Shown here piece by piece: positions 1 to 6,857 of a DNA stretch of 20,390 nucleotides. A program made the position numbers and the translations under genes. The stretch lies in the IMG/VR virus record IMGVR_UViG_3300001419_000079, positions 1 to 20,390 of that record; one strand, given 5' to 3'. The notes beneath the pieces are model-generated. The model did not search any database. It saw only the letters and a list, made by a program, of their open reading frames with translations, and was not told where the DNA came from. The DNA comes from a virus. How positions within the stretch are numbered: position 1 is the first letter of the stretch; each line of letters begins with the position of its first letter.

Positions 1-836
1 ATGTTTAATGACTTTGTACTATTGCCATGATGCATAGTATATGGTGAAGCACTGAACCAGAAATAACCACCAGGAGATTTCTTTTCAGATGGATGTTTGA
101 ATGAAATACTATCATTAGGATTGTTTTTGATAGCAACGAAACCAAGGTTTTGGAATACTTTTAGACAAAGCTTTTCCATACTGTCAGCTTCAATGTTTTC
201 AAGTTCAGAAATATTGATTTGAACACCTTCACCAATATATTCTTTCTTGATTTCATTGATGTGTTCAATTGCTTCTTGTTTTTTGAACTTGAAAAGAGAA
301 CCATTTTCATTATTAAGCAATACGTTGTTTTTAAGGATAGGAGCATTCAACGATGCTTTTCTTGATGCAGACTCATCCATAGTACAGATGTGACCAAGAT
401 CATGATGGATATTAGAAATAGCAAGTTTTAGATGTTCGTGAGGAATACATTCGGTAAATAGGATACCCTTCATATTGAAGCAATTGATGCCATTGTACGA
501 CTTTGATTCACCAAGAATAACTCTGTAATCTTTGAAGTACTCAAGGATTTTGTTTTTGTCTTCTTCAGTTTTTACGTCATCAATATCAAGAATGAAATAA
601 TCAGAGCAATCCTTGTAGAAAGGTTCCAAGTTAGCTTTGCGTCTGAATGTACGAGTAGGTTTTTCTAGCTTTTCCAATGGAATATTCAGAATGAAGTGTG
701 ATACCATTACAGAATACATTTGAAGATTTGAAGTAGCCTCGTGTGTTTCAAATACAAATGTATTATCATCATACGGAGACATTGGAGTTTTACTCATTGT
801 CTTCTTTGCATGGAAAATAGTAATCTTTTCCGTCAT
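1..836 (-). CDS. Possible primase-polymerase / helicase-type protein, N-terminal 278 residues (3' end outside window)
   Basis: The frame is open from the ATG at 836 through the left edge, so only the N-terminal 278 residues are visible. AAAGGATAGAT precedes the ATG, and a promoter of the window's common type lies at 871-893. I do not recognise the family with certainty. Residues around 80-90 read YFILDIDDV, a hydrophobic-D-h-D pattern like the metal-binding motif of archaeo-eukaryotic primases (AEP). It is followed about 20 residues later by VILGESKSYNGINCF, which could be the second AEP motif but lacks its usual histidine. Near the visible end there is a conserved-looking segment SPGGYFWFSASPY with two following histidines (MHH). 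A primase/helicase role would fit the replication genes here, but the AEP reading is inference and a different nucleotide-binding role is possible. Confidence 0.6.
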   Translation of the reverse strand, partial: MTEKITIFHAKKTMSKTPMSPYDDNTFVFETHEATSNLQMYSVMVSHFILNIPLEKLEKPTRTFRRKANLEPFYKDCSDYFILDIDDVKTEEDKNKILEYFKDYRVILGESKSYNGINCFNMKGILFTECIPHEHLKLAISNIHHDLGHICTMDESASRKASLNAPILKNNVLLNNENGSLFKFKKQEAIEHINEIKKEYIGEGVQINISELENIEADSMEKLCLKVFQNLGFVAIKNNPNDSISFKHPSEKKSPGGYFWFSASPYTMHHGNSTKSLN

Positions 837-870
837 ATCTATCCTTTACCTATTAAGTTTTTATGTATTT

Positions 871-893
871 ATTATAACATGATTTCCGTTAAA
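871..893 (-). promoter_or_regulatory. Promoter of the common window type, for the partial gene at 836
   Basis: On the minus strand TTTAAC is followed after 11 bases by TATAAT (plus-strand ATTATA at 871-876), with TG just before the -10. This is one of ten sites sharing WTTAA and the identical spacing. The start codon is 35 bases downstream of the -10. Confidence 0.6.
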
Positions 894-913
894 GTTTGAC
901 TAAATCAGAGAGC

Positions 914-945
914 AAAAAAGGGCACCTAAATGAATAGATACCCTT
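914..945 (-). terminator. Rho-independent terminator after the capsid/small-protein cassette
   Basis: Read on the minus strand, AAGGGTATCT (945-936) can pair over 10 positions (two G-T wobbles) with AGGTGCCCTT (927-918). The loop is 8 bases, and a run of six T follows at 919-914. It lies 23 bases past the stop of the 76-residue gene and before the promoter of the next gene, the expected place for a terminator. Confidence 0.75.
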
Positions 946-968
946 ATTATAACAAACCATTGTTTAAT
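946..968 (-). promoter_or_regulatory. Promoter-like site abutting the terminator
   Basis: ATTAAA, 11 bases, TATAAT on the minus strand with TTTGT directly before the -10: an exact match to the shared promoter pattern. It overlaps the stop region of the 76-residue gene, and its predicted start point falls inside the 5' arm of the terminator hairpin at 914-945. It may be a real promoter for the gene at 836, in tandem with 871-893, or a degenerate relic. Confidence 0.4.
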
Positions 969-1198
969 TAACCACCAAACTCGTGACCAGCAACTCTTTT
1001 CATTTGTTTAGTAAATTCTTCGAATGAAGGCTTCTTTTTGTAAAGTTTAATAGAAATTTCATTTCTTTCTTTACCTTTGATACGCCATTTATATCCATCT
1101 GCTATATGGTCTGGGTCAGTAGTTTTTACAACTCTACGTTTGTAACCATCTTCCCATGTTTCAGATTTTTTCTCATTTAAAAATTCAGAAAATTTCAT
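968..1198 (-). CDS. Small protein (76 aa) with capsid-targeting-like N-terminus
   Basis: The product begins MKFSEFLNEKKSE, which resembles the T4 capsid-targeting peptide MKTYQEFIAE carried by internal head proteins. The rest is basic and compact (DGYKWRIKGKERNEISIKLY, ending AGHEFGG). From memory similar small proteins occur in marine T4-like phages, but I know no function. AAGG lies 9 bases before the ATG. It is the last gene of a five-gene run (capsid-like protein, then four small proteins) and is followed by a strong terminator. A role as a packaged head protein is inference from the N-terminus and the neighbours. No membrane segment or known enzyme motif is seen. Confidence 0.75.
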   Translation of the reverse strand: MKFSEFLNEKKSETWEDGYKRRVVKTTDPDHIADGYKWRIKGKERNEISIKLYKKKPSFEEFTKQMKRVAGHEFGG

Positions 1199-1208
1199 AA
1201 TAACAACC

Positions 1209-1859
1209 TTATTTTACTTTAGCAGCTAAATCAGCGTCAGCCTTACCCCAAGTACCAGAAGACATCGTAGCAAAAGAATTAACTCTCGCTAAACCCCATT
1301 GAATTGGAGTAGTTCCAGGTCGGTGACTTGTTTTCCAAGCAGCTACACCTCTATCAAATACTTGTTTTAAGATATTATATGGCATACCAGATTGTTCAGC
1401 TTTTTTCTTTAAAGCAGCCGTCGCGTCACCTTCATCAAGCTCAATTGTTTCAATTGATTCTTTTATAGCTTCTACTTCAGCTCCTTTAGGGAAGCCTTTA
1501 ACATTATCTTTAAATCCTAAAGCGTCCATCTTAGATCTAAACCAAATATCATCACATGTACGCAGTCTAGTAACCGGGCTTATATAACAAACAGTTGCTT
1601 TAACGTTATATGGTCCTATTTGAGTTAACTTATAGTTACGTTGAGTTCTGCGTGATTCATCGACTTCTTCAGTTTCACCAAACATTTGTTTGAACTTTTT
1701 AGTGTGTTTAGAAGGTTTAGTTTTAGCGGTTGCATCACCAGGTGCAGGTTTATATGCTTCGGGATCATCGTCATCCATTTTAGCTTGTTTGTTAAACTGT
1801 GCTTTTCTTTTAGCTAAAGTAGACTTTGAAAGTTCGTTTAATAGCTCTTTGAAAGACAT
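1209..1859 (-). CDS. DUF5824-like protein (216 aa) with capsid-targeting-like N-terminus
   Basis: I place the start at 1859, not 1886, because that ATG overlaps the upstream stop (TAATG) and has AAGGA about 9 bases before it. The product begins MSFKELLNELSKS. Residues about 10-60 are basic and low-complexity, with a DPEAYKPAPGDATAKTKPSK block and an MFGE segment. A middle part (about 70-140) follows. The C-terminal 70 residues (SGMPYNILKQVFDRGVAAW ... HRPGTTPIQWGLARVNSF) match what I remember as DUF5824, a domain of unknown function common in T4-like marine phages. The N-terminal peptide resembles a T4 capsid-targeting sequence, so packaging inside the head is possible. The mosaic build (targeting peptide, basic linker, DUF) is clear, but the activity is unknown. 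Confidence 0.8.
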   Translation of the reverse strand: MSFKELLNELSKSTLAKRKAQFNKQAKMDDDDPEAYKPAPGDATAKTKPSKHTKKFKQMFGETEEVDESRRTQRNYKLTQIGPYNVKATVCYISPVTRLRTCDDIWFRSKMDALGFKDNVKGFPKGAEVEAIKESIETIELDEGDATAALKKKAEQSGMPYNILKQVFDRGVAAWKTSHRPGTTPIQWGLARVNSFATMSSGTWGKADADLAAKVK

Positions 1860-2026
1860 TAGTCTGATTCCTTTTCGCCTTTCCAACCAGCATCAACTTC
1901 ATCAAAGAATTTCTTCTTAGTTTCAGCATCTAATTCAGATGGATTATCAACACCATATTTCTTTAGCATTTTAGCAAAAAACTCTTTGTAAGTTTCTTCT
2001 TCTTGTAAAAACTGTTTAAATTTCAT
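1859..2026 (-). CDS. Small acidic protein (55 aa) with capsid-targeting-like N-terminus
   Basis: Open from the ATG at 2026 to the TAA at 1861-1859. The product starts MKFKQFLQEEETYKEFFAK and ends WKGEKESD, with a predicted amphipathic helix in the first 25 residues and a short charged C-terminal half. AAAAGGATT lies just upstream of the ATG. Its stop shares a base with the next ATG (TAATG), so translation is probably coupled. The N-terminal nine residues follow the same M-K-F-x-x-F-L-x-E pattern as the neighbouring small proteins. No known family recognised. Position and N-terminus suggest a head-associated protein; this is inference. Confidence 0.7.
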   Translation of the reverse strand: MKFKQFLQEEETYKEFFAKMLKKYGVDNPSELDAETKKKFFDEVDAGWKGEKESD

Positions 2027-2038
2027 TTTGTAATCCTT

Positions 2039-2305
2039 TTAATCTACAATAAATACAGATTTGTTTTTAATTTTGATTGTAAAATCTTTTAAAAGATCTT
2101 TAATTTCTTCTTCTTCATATTTTTTAGCGAAGTCAATTTGCGTTCCAAAAGAAGTTGGAGTAACTAGTTTGATTTTGAAACCAGCTCCTCTAAGTATTTC
2201 TTCAGGTTTTTTCGCCTCTTGAATAGCTGAGGTTTTAGACTCAGCCAAGATTGTTTCGCTTTTTGCAATAACTTTTTCATCTTTAAGTATCTTTAAAAAG
2301 CCCAT
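2039..2305 (-). CDS. Small protein (88 aa) of the capsid cassette, unknown function
   Basis: Starts ATG at 2305, with GAGG seven bases upstream, 10 bases after the stop of the gp23-like gene. The first 30 residues are charged and helical (MGFLKILKDEKVIAKSETIL), with several hydrophobic-x-x-E stretches (TILAE, SAIQE) of the kind T4 prohead protease gp21 cleaves. The C-terminal half (about 38-88) looks like a small alpha/beta domain ending KNKSVFIVD. Possible roles are a scaffold or internal head component processed on maturation, or a partner of the capsid protein encoded just upstream. I recognise no family. Confidence 0.7.
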   Translation of the reverse strand: MGFLKILKDEKVIAKSETILAESKTSAIQEAKKPEEILRGAGFKIKLVTPTSFGTQIDFAKKYEEEEIKDLLKDFTIKIKNKSVFIVD

Positions 2306-2315
2306 TTTGAACCTC

Positions 2316-3176
2316 TTATACGTTAATGTCGAATTTGAACATCATCTCATTATCAGTTGCGTGTAATGGAGATGCAGTTACTGCAAATCTGTTATAGATG
2401 TGATATGTAGCTTCGCCAGAATCTGGATTAATTGCTTCAACAACTTCATCTCTATACGGCGAGAATACACCAGCTGATTTACTTGGGTTAGTAGTATCTA
2501 CTAAACCAACATAAGCTGTAATACTTGTAGCATCTGGATTCATAAAGATTTTAGTTTTACCAACTTTAGCCAAGAATAAACCAGACTCTTCAGCTTGATT
2601 CATAGCGGCAAATGCAGCACCAGCAATATATGGTACAACAACAAATGCTTCATATGTTCTTTGATTTAATGAGTTAGCTTTTAAAACTAGTTCGTGAGCT
2701 CTTTGAGTAACTTCTCTGTAGATAGTTGTAGCATTTGTGCTATCAGAAAGATCTAGATCAGCTTCATCTTTACATTCAGCTTCTAAGAAAGCTAATGTTG
2801 CGGTATTTTCTTGATCATTAGCTAATCCTCTTAAAAGAGTACCAATGATAGAGTCTGCTTCTTTACCGTGTTGTGATCTTAAATCTTGAATAGCTTCTTG
2901 AGAAATACCAGTGCTAATTGATTCACTGTTTTCTACTTCTACATCAGCTCTAACTAATTCAAAATCATTAGCTCCAGCCTTTTTTCTGATATTGAACAAT
3001 GCGGCCGTAGGACCATTCATTGGAATAACAGAAAAGATTTGTCTACCTAGTGATGGTAGCGCAGTTTGTTGATACATTACATTGACAGATAAATTCTCGT
3101 CAGTTGTTGCGATCTCCGGAGCGTTTGGAGTCGATGTATCTTCAATCAAATTTTGTTTGATATCGATATTTTCCAT
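2316..3176 (-). CDS. Compact gp23-fold (HK97) capsid protein, 286 aa
   Basis: Several blocks align by eye with T4 major capsid protein gp23. VIPMNGPTAALFNIR corresponds to the VQPMNSPTGQVFALR region. ISQEAIQDLRSQHGKEAD corresponds to TPELAQDLKAVHGLDAD. The segment from KIFMNPDATSITAYVGL to GVFSPYRD corresponds to KVYIDQYA ... GIYYAPYV. T4 gp23 is 521 and vertex protein gp24 427 residues. Here only about 25 residues separate the first two blocks, so the insertion domain is missing, and the N-terminal extension (about 35 residues) is short. It is not next to the usual head genes (20-21-22-23). It could be the main capsid protein of a divergent phage, a vertex protein or a second capsid-fold decoration protein. 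Two perfect late-promoter boxes lie upstream, and AAAAAAGGAAG is a strong ribosome-binding site. Confidence 0.8.
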   Translation of the reverse strand: MENIDIKQNLIEDTSTPNAPEIATTDENLSVNVMYQQTALPSLGRQIFSVIPMNGPTAALFNIRKKAGANDFELVRADVEVENSESISTGISQEAIQDLRSQHGKEADSIIGTLLRGLANDQENTATLAFLEAECKDEADLDLSDSTNATTIYREVTQRAHELVLKANSLNQRTYEAFVVVPYIAGAAFAAMNQAEESGLFLAKVGKTKIFMNPDATSITAYVGLVDTTNPSKSAGVFSPYRDEVVEAINPDSGEATYHIYNRFAVTASPLHATDNEMMFKFDINV

Positions 3177-3210
3177 AGTTATATCTTCCTTTTTTAAAAG
3201 TATTTTGTTT

Positions 3211-3226
3211 TATTTATATATTTATA
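3211..3226 (-). promoter_or_regulatory. Tandem T4-type late promoter boxes for the capsid cassette
   Basis: The minus strand carries TATAAATATATAAATA, i.e. two perfect, abutting copies of the T4 late promoter -10 box TATAAATA (3226-3219 and 3218-3211). The capsid gene starts 35 bases further on, and the previous gene ends at 3239, so the boxes fill the short gap. Late recognition by a gp55-like sigma factor is inferred from the T4 family. Confidence 0.75.
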
Positions 3227-3238
3227 TTGGAAGATTTA

Positions 3239-3916
3239 TTAAATATCTTGACTACAATGCGTCTTGAAGTCACACCAGTCGCACAATCTAGTTGGATTTT
3301 TTGCGTAGATCTCATCTTTTTCAACGTTATTAATAAGCTCCATAAGCTGACTAACATAGTTATCTAGATATTGACGTTCTAAGATAATATCATTTTCCAT
3401 ATCTTCATGTTCAACATAAACATATGCTATTTTAATTTTATCGATGTTTGGGTAACGCTGAAAGAAATATATTCCATAAAACATTAACTGATCGTATTCT
3501 TGCCATTTTGGATCTTTATATTTTCCAGATTTCCAATCAACGAGATGTAACGTGTCATCAATTGTAGTAATGAAATCTATAGAGCCTCTAAACAATGCTT
3601 CTTTATCAGAATATTTTGTAGGAGTTAATTCTTCGGTTAACCCAAAGTCAAATTCTCTAATACTATCTTGTGTTAGATATTTTTCACCTAAATGAGTACG
3701 TACAAACTTATCTACAATATGTTGATACTGCGGAGCAAGCTTATGACGTGCCGGTTCAGGATAATGCTCAATAATAGAATGAACAGCTCCACCTTTCAGT
3801 AGAGCCGTAATGTCCATTTTATCCTTAGGAGCCTTATCAATATAGTTGTACTTAAACTTGCGGTTACAAGATTTATGAGTAGCAATTTTACTAAATGAAT
3901 AAGGCTTAAATTTCAT
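3239..3916 (-). CDS. PD-(D/E)XK nuclease of the RecB/Cas4 type with Fe-S cysteines
   Basis: The order of motifs is that of the RecB/Cas4/AddB nuclease domain: GGAVHSIIE (H46), GSIDF (D114), LVDWKSGK (D127, K129) and YDQLMFYG (Q143, Y147). Cysteines at 17, 212, 215 and 221 (one N-terminal; the others C-x2-C-x5-C at the C-terminus) match the four-cysteine 4Fe-4S 'staple' seen in Cas4, AddB and Dna2. At 225 residues it is a stand-alone nuclease without helicase. It probably acts as a DNA exonuclease in recombination, repair or host DNA breakdown; the exact polarity cannot be told. It starts with ATG 2 bases after the DsbA-like gene's stop, so it is part of the replication operon. Confidence 0.85.
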   Translation of the reverse strand: MKFKPYSFSKIATHKSCNRKFKYNYIDKAPKDKMDITALLKGGAVHSIIEHYPEPARHKLAPQYQHIVDKFVRTHLGEKYLTQDSIREFDFGLTEELTPTKYSDKEALFRGSIDFITTIDDTLHLVDWKSGKYKDPKWQEYDQLMFYGIYFFQRYPNIDKIKIAYVYVEHEDMENDIILERQYLDNYVSQLMELINNVEKDEIYAKNPTRLCDWCDFKTHCSQDI

Positions 3917-3918
3917 AA

Positions 3919-4206
3919 CTATTTCGCTATTAGTTGGCCAATAGAATCATCGATATCTGTATTAGATTCCAACCATTCTTTGATAGTTTCTTCTTCAAAG
4001 ATTTCAGCATCTGATTTTTTCTTCTCAGCTTTGATCTTGTTTAGAATAGATGCGACTTTACCAGTAGGTACACCTTCTTCATTAAATTCTTCTTTAAGAG
4101 CTTTAATATCTTGATCCAATACTTTCTTTTGCATTTGAAGTTCTAGATACCTTTTAGTGAAATTTTCAATATTTTCTCTAGCTTCTTGTGATGATCTAAT
4201 TTCCAT
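3919..4206 (-). CDS. DsbA-like dsDNA-binding protein, 95 aa
   Basis: A short, highly charged, mostly helical protein. By eye its C-terminal two thirds resemble T4 DsbA (double-stranded DNA-binding, stimulates late transcription). Here FNEEGVPTGKVASILNKIKA then EIFEEETIKEWLE sits against DELGVDGKMFNRLLALYHK then DVFEAETEEVVELYD in T4. The arrangement of a coiled-coil helix, a short loop with GxPxGKV and a second helix also recalls GapR (DUF2312). In T4 dsbA neighbours rnh and gene 32, as here. The ATG follows AAAGGAAAG. The assignment is a weak-similarity inference, strengthened by synteny. Confidence 0.6.
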   Translation of the reverse strand: MEIRSSQEARENIENFTKRYLELQMQKKVLDQDIKALKEEFNEEGVPTGKVASILNKIKAEKKKSDAEIFEEETIKEWLESNTDIDDSIGQLIAK

Positions 4207-4223
4207 TCTTCTTTCCTTTTGTT

Positions 4224-4676
4224 TTATTTAAGTGCATCTTCAACGTACGCTTTGTATTCTTTATATCCGGCGTAATCGTTACAATTTACATATACGAATT
4301 CTGATGTAATTTTATCATTACCATCAAAATCTTTAAATGTAACTGGGTGGCTTAAGTTAAAAATAACACGATTTTTCTTATCGCTATATTTAACTGAGCT
4401 AATTTCATTCTTATTAATAAATCCATTACCATTAATTTGATAAATGTAATTTTCGATAAAAAATTCATTTTGTGATAATGCTAATAAATTATTTGAAAAA
4501 TCAACATGGTTGTGACTGTCCCAATATACATAATCACTGATTAACTTAGACTTTCCGTAGCTAGATATTTCAATGTTGTAATTGAGATTAAAAATAATTC
4601 TATTCCTATCTTCTAAAATATTGATATTAGATACGTTTTGTAAATTAACGATCCTATCTTTGGTTTGTAAAAACAA
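4224..4676 (-). CDS. Unknown protein (150 aa) with two internal repeats; TTG start
   Basis: No ATG fits. The start is TTG at 4676, with GGAGAAGG directly upstream, and the product reads MFLQTKDRIVNLQNVSN. The protein is built of two similar halves. Residues about 8-58 contain VSNINILEDRNRIIFNL then ISDYVYWD; residues about 86-136 contain ISSVKYSDKKNRVIFNL then TSEFVYVN. Each half looks like a small beta-rich unit, so the gene probably arose by internal duplication. No catalytic motif or membrane segment. A promoter of the common type sits at 4700-4722, so this gene heads its own transcript running into the DsbA-like and nuclease genes. Function unknown. Confidence 0.75.
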   Translation of the reverse strand: MFLQTKDRIVNLQNVSNINILEDRNRIIFNLNYNIEISSYGKSKLISDYVYWDSHNHVDFSNNLLALSQNEFFIENYIYQINGNGFINKNEISSVKYSDKKNRVIFNLSHPVTFKDFDGNDKITSEFVYVNCNDYAGYKEYKAYVEDALK

Positions 4677-4699
4677 TTGTCCTTCTCCTTATTGATATT

Positions 4700-4722
4700 A
4701 TTATAACAAGACTTTGTTTAAA
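4700..4722 (-). promoter_or_regulatory. Promoter of the common window type, for the duplicated-domain protein
   Basis: TTTAAA, 11 bases, TATAAT on the minus strand, with CTTGT before the -10. It overlaps the last codons of the primase gene, and the TTG start at 4676 lies 24 bases past the -10. Confidence 0.6.
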
Positions 4723-5716
4723 GTTTAGATTTAATTCGAACTTGAGCGGATATTCCGCTAAATATATTTTTTTGAATTATATCAGATACAACAATATCAC
4801 TATGGTTTAGCATTAGTTCATTCATATCTTTTTCAATGTACTTATCCGGTTGGATGTACACTTTATATTTCTTCGAATATTCTAAGCTATTTATTAAACC
4901 TGTTTTGTCATTATCAAGGACAAAGACTGGATGTTTTAATTCATTCAAACGATCATCTGGCATTTTAGCACCCATCAAAGCAATACTATTTGGTAGACCA
5001 CCAGCAATGGAATCAAAGATGCCTTCATAAATGAATACTGGTTGATCTTTATTGATATTGAACCAATTCCAAATTTTATAACCAATGTTTGCGTCATGCA
5101 TGTACGTATAGAATGTTTTATCTTTAATTGATCTTGAGTAGAAGCCATACATTTGTCCTTCAAAATATAAAGGAATAACGATAGCATCTGTGATCTTATA
5201 AAGAGTTTCACCAATTTTTAGATCTTGGAAACCAAAGTACCATTTACCAAATTTTGATTCCTTATATTCAAAACCACGACCTTTAAGATAATCTAGAGCT
5301 TCTGGAACTGTAGATATATCTTTAAGGTATGGAGTTAAATCATGAATGAGAACCTCTTTTTCTTTAGGTTCTTCAACAGTCTTTTTAAATGAACCGAATA
5401 CATCTTCAGTATCACCTTTAGCTAATTTAGCCATAGTGTTACCAAAGTTTTCGCGTTTGTATTGATTCAATAGAGCTGGGAAAAAATCTCTTAGAAATGA
5501 GTACACTGTTTTGTTATGTGCTGCGCAATCACCGTTAAAGCAATTGACATTAGTCACATTATTTTTGATGTACAAATGAAGTCTTTTCTTGTTTTTGTGA
5601 GTACGACTATCGCCGCATACTGGACAACGAGCTGTAATGTCAACATCAGATTCCTTTCCAATGTTGTCCATTCCAACCGCTAACTTGAAGTATTTAATAT
5701 CAAGTCTGTCTAACAT
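4718..5716 (-). CDS. 61: DNA primase, T4 gp61 / DnaG type (332 aa)
   Basis: Makes RNA primers for lagging-strand synthesis with the gp41-type helicase. The N-terminus holds a zinc-binding module CPVCGDSRTHKNKKRLHLYI ... CFNGDC (C31, C34, C59, C64). A TOPRIM catalytic core follows, with VFIYEGIFDSIAG (E231) and VFVLDNDKTG (D268, D270). T4 gp61 has 342 residues. I choose the second ATG (5716) because the first (5722) overlaps the AAGGAT ribosome-binding site, while the second is 5 bases from it. It sits 20 bases after RNase H in the replication operon. The zinc module plus TOPRIM make the assignment firm even though overall identity to T4 looks low. Confidence 0.9.
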   Translation of the reverse strand: MLDRLDIKYFKLAVGMDNIGKESDVDITARCPVCGDSRTHKNKKRLHLYIKNNVTNVNCFNGDCAAHNKTVYSFLRDFFPALLNQYKRENFGNTMAKLAKGDTEDVFGSFKKTVEEPKEKEVLIHDLTPYLKDISTVPEALDYLKGRGFEYKESKFGKWYFGFQDLKIGETLYKITDAIVIPLYFEGQMYGFYSRSIKDKTFYTYMHDANIGYKIWNWFNINKDQPVFIYEGIFDSIAGGLPNSIALMGAKMPDDRLNELKHPVFVLDNDKTGLINSLEYSKKYKVYIQPDKYIEKDMNELMLNHSDIVVSDIIQKNIFSGISAQVRIKSKL

Positions 5717-5736
5717 ATCCATCCTTCTTTATTTGG

Positions 5737-6840
5737 TTACCAACCAAAATCGTCAGCAGTAAGCTCTCTGTTAATTTTGAAGTGGTTAGGTAATTCCATT
5801 AATATAGATTGTAACTTGTTTTCCGTTAAATATTGTTCAAAATCTTTATCGTTATAATCCGCTCGTGCTTCTTTAAATTCGATAATAATTTTATTCCAAA
5901 TATCTGAAGGAATACCTTCTTCCATAACTAATGTAAAGTTACGGTCATAGTGTTCTCTATATAATGGATGAGAATCAAGCCAATTGTCTAATGAACCATG
6001 TTTTGCAACAGCTTTTGTAAGCGTACTTGGTCCAAAACGAATATCTTTGTAGATATCCTTAACGCCAGTTGATTCACCTTTACGATTTGTTTTGTAAACA
6101 TCGAAATCTTCGAGTAATTTACGTTTGATATCACTATCAATGGGTGCTGCTTTGAATTCCATAGGATTAGCAATATTATATCCTTGATCAGATATAAAGT
6201 TGATAAACGTTTGTGTAAACTCTGTATGGTCAACAACTTTAGGTACATCATCCGAATCATCACCTAAAACAACATGTTCCATTATCCAATGTTCCATTGT
6301 TTCGTGTTTATTTTCAGGTACCAACCATTTTTTAGTCAAAGCACTATATTGAAATACATTTTCAGTATTACGTTGTGCTTGAATCATATCTTTATCTGGT
6401 GAATGAATTAGAATCTTTTCAGATCTATTAAATTCTTTTGCTAGTACTAGCATAGTATCATCAGCTTCAGCTTTTGGTACTTCAATTACTTTCCAAGGAA
6501 GGTTTGTTTTAATTTGTTCAATTAAACCATCTACTTCAGCGAATACTTCACCAAAGTTTACTTCCGATTCTTCTCTACCACTCTTACGTCTATGTTTATA
6601 ACCTGGAAAAAAGTCTTTTCTCCAATATCCATCGGCAGATTTATCTAAGCAAATAATAATATCTCCAAATTGTTGTCCAAACTCTTGTTTAATTTGGAAC
6701 AACTCTTGGAAGATATAGTATTTAGTCAAGCCTATAAAGTCGCTAGTAAGAAATTTACCATCAACTTTTTTAGGCTTGGCTTGAGCTATAGAAGTATGAA
6801 TCTTTCTATGAATAATAGAACTAAAATCTATTAATATCAT
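5737..6840 (-). CDS. rnh: RNase H / 5'-3' exonuclease (FEN family)
   Basis: Removes RNA primers from Okazaki fragments. The acidic metal-binding residues of the FEN family are all present: D5 (MILIDFSS), D66 in ICLDKSADGYWRKDFFPGYK with the arch/helical region after it, E125/D127/D128 (AEADDTM), D149/D151 (SPDKDM), and the helix-three-turn-helix entry GDDSDDVPK (D194, D195, D197). At 367 residues it is about 60 longer than T4 RNase H (305), mainly in the C-terminal half. It starts with ATG at 6840 after a perfect AGGAGG. Directly downstream of gp32, as these genes are close in T4, where gp32 stimulates this enzyme. Confidence 0.92.
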   Translation of the reverse strand: MILIDFSSIIHRKIHTSIAQAKPKKVDGKFLTSDFIGLTKYYIFQELFQIKQEFGQQFGDIIICLDKSADGYWRKDFFPGYKHRRKSGREESEVNFGEVFAEVDGLIEQIKTNLPWKVIEVPKAEADDTMLVLAKEFNRSEKILIHSPDKDMIQAQRNTENVFQYSALTKKWLVPENKHETMEHWIMEHVVLGDDSDDVPKVVDHTEFTQTFINFISDQGYNIANPMEFKAAPIDSDIKRKLLEDFDVYKTNRKGESTGVKDIYKDIRFGPSTLTKAVAKHGSLDNWLDSHPLYREHYDRNFTLVMEEGIPSDIWNKIIIEFKEARADYNDKDFEQYLTENKLQSILMELPNHFKINRELTADDFGW

Positions 6841-6857
6841 TATTATACCTCCTAGCT

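Noticed and set aside
1860-1886. Start of the 216-residue protein at 1886
   Set aside because: It adds MERRKGIRL, encoded inside the upstream gene; the TAATG start at 1859 has a ribosome-binding site and exposes the shared MSFKELLNE N-terminus.
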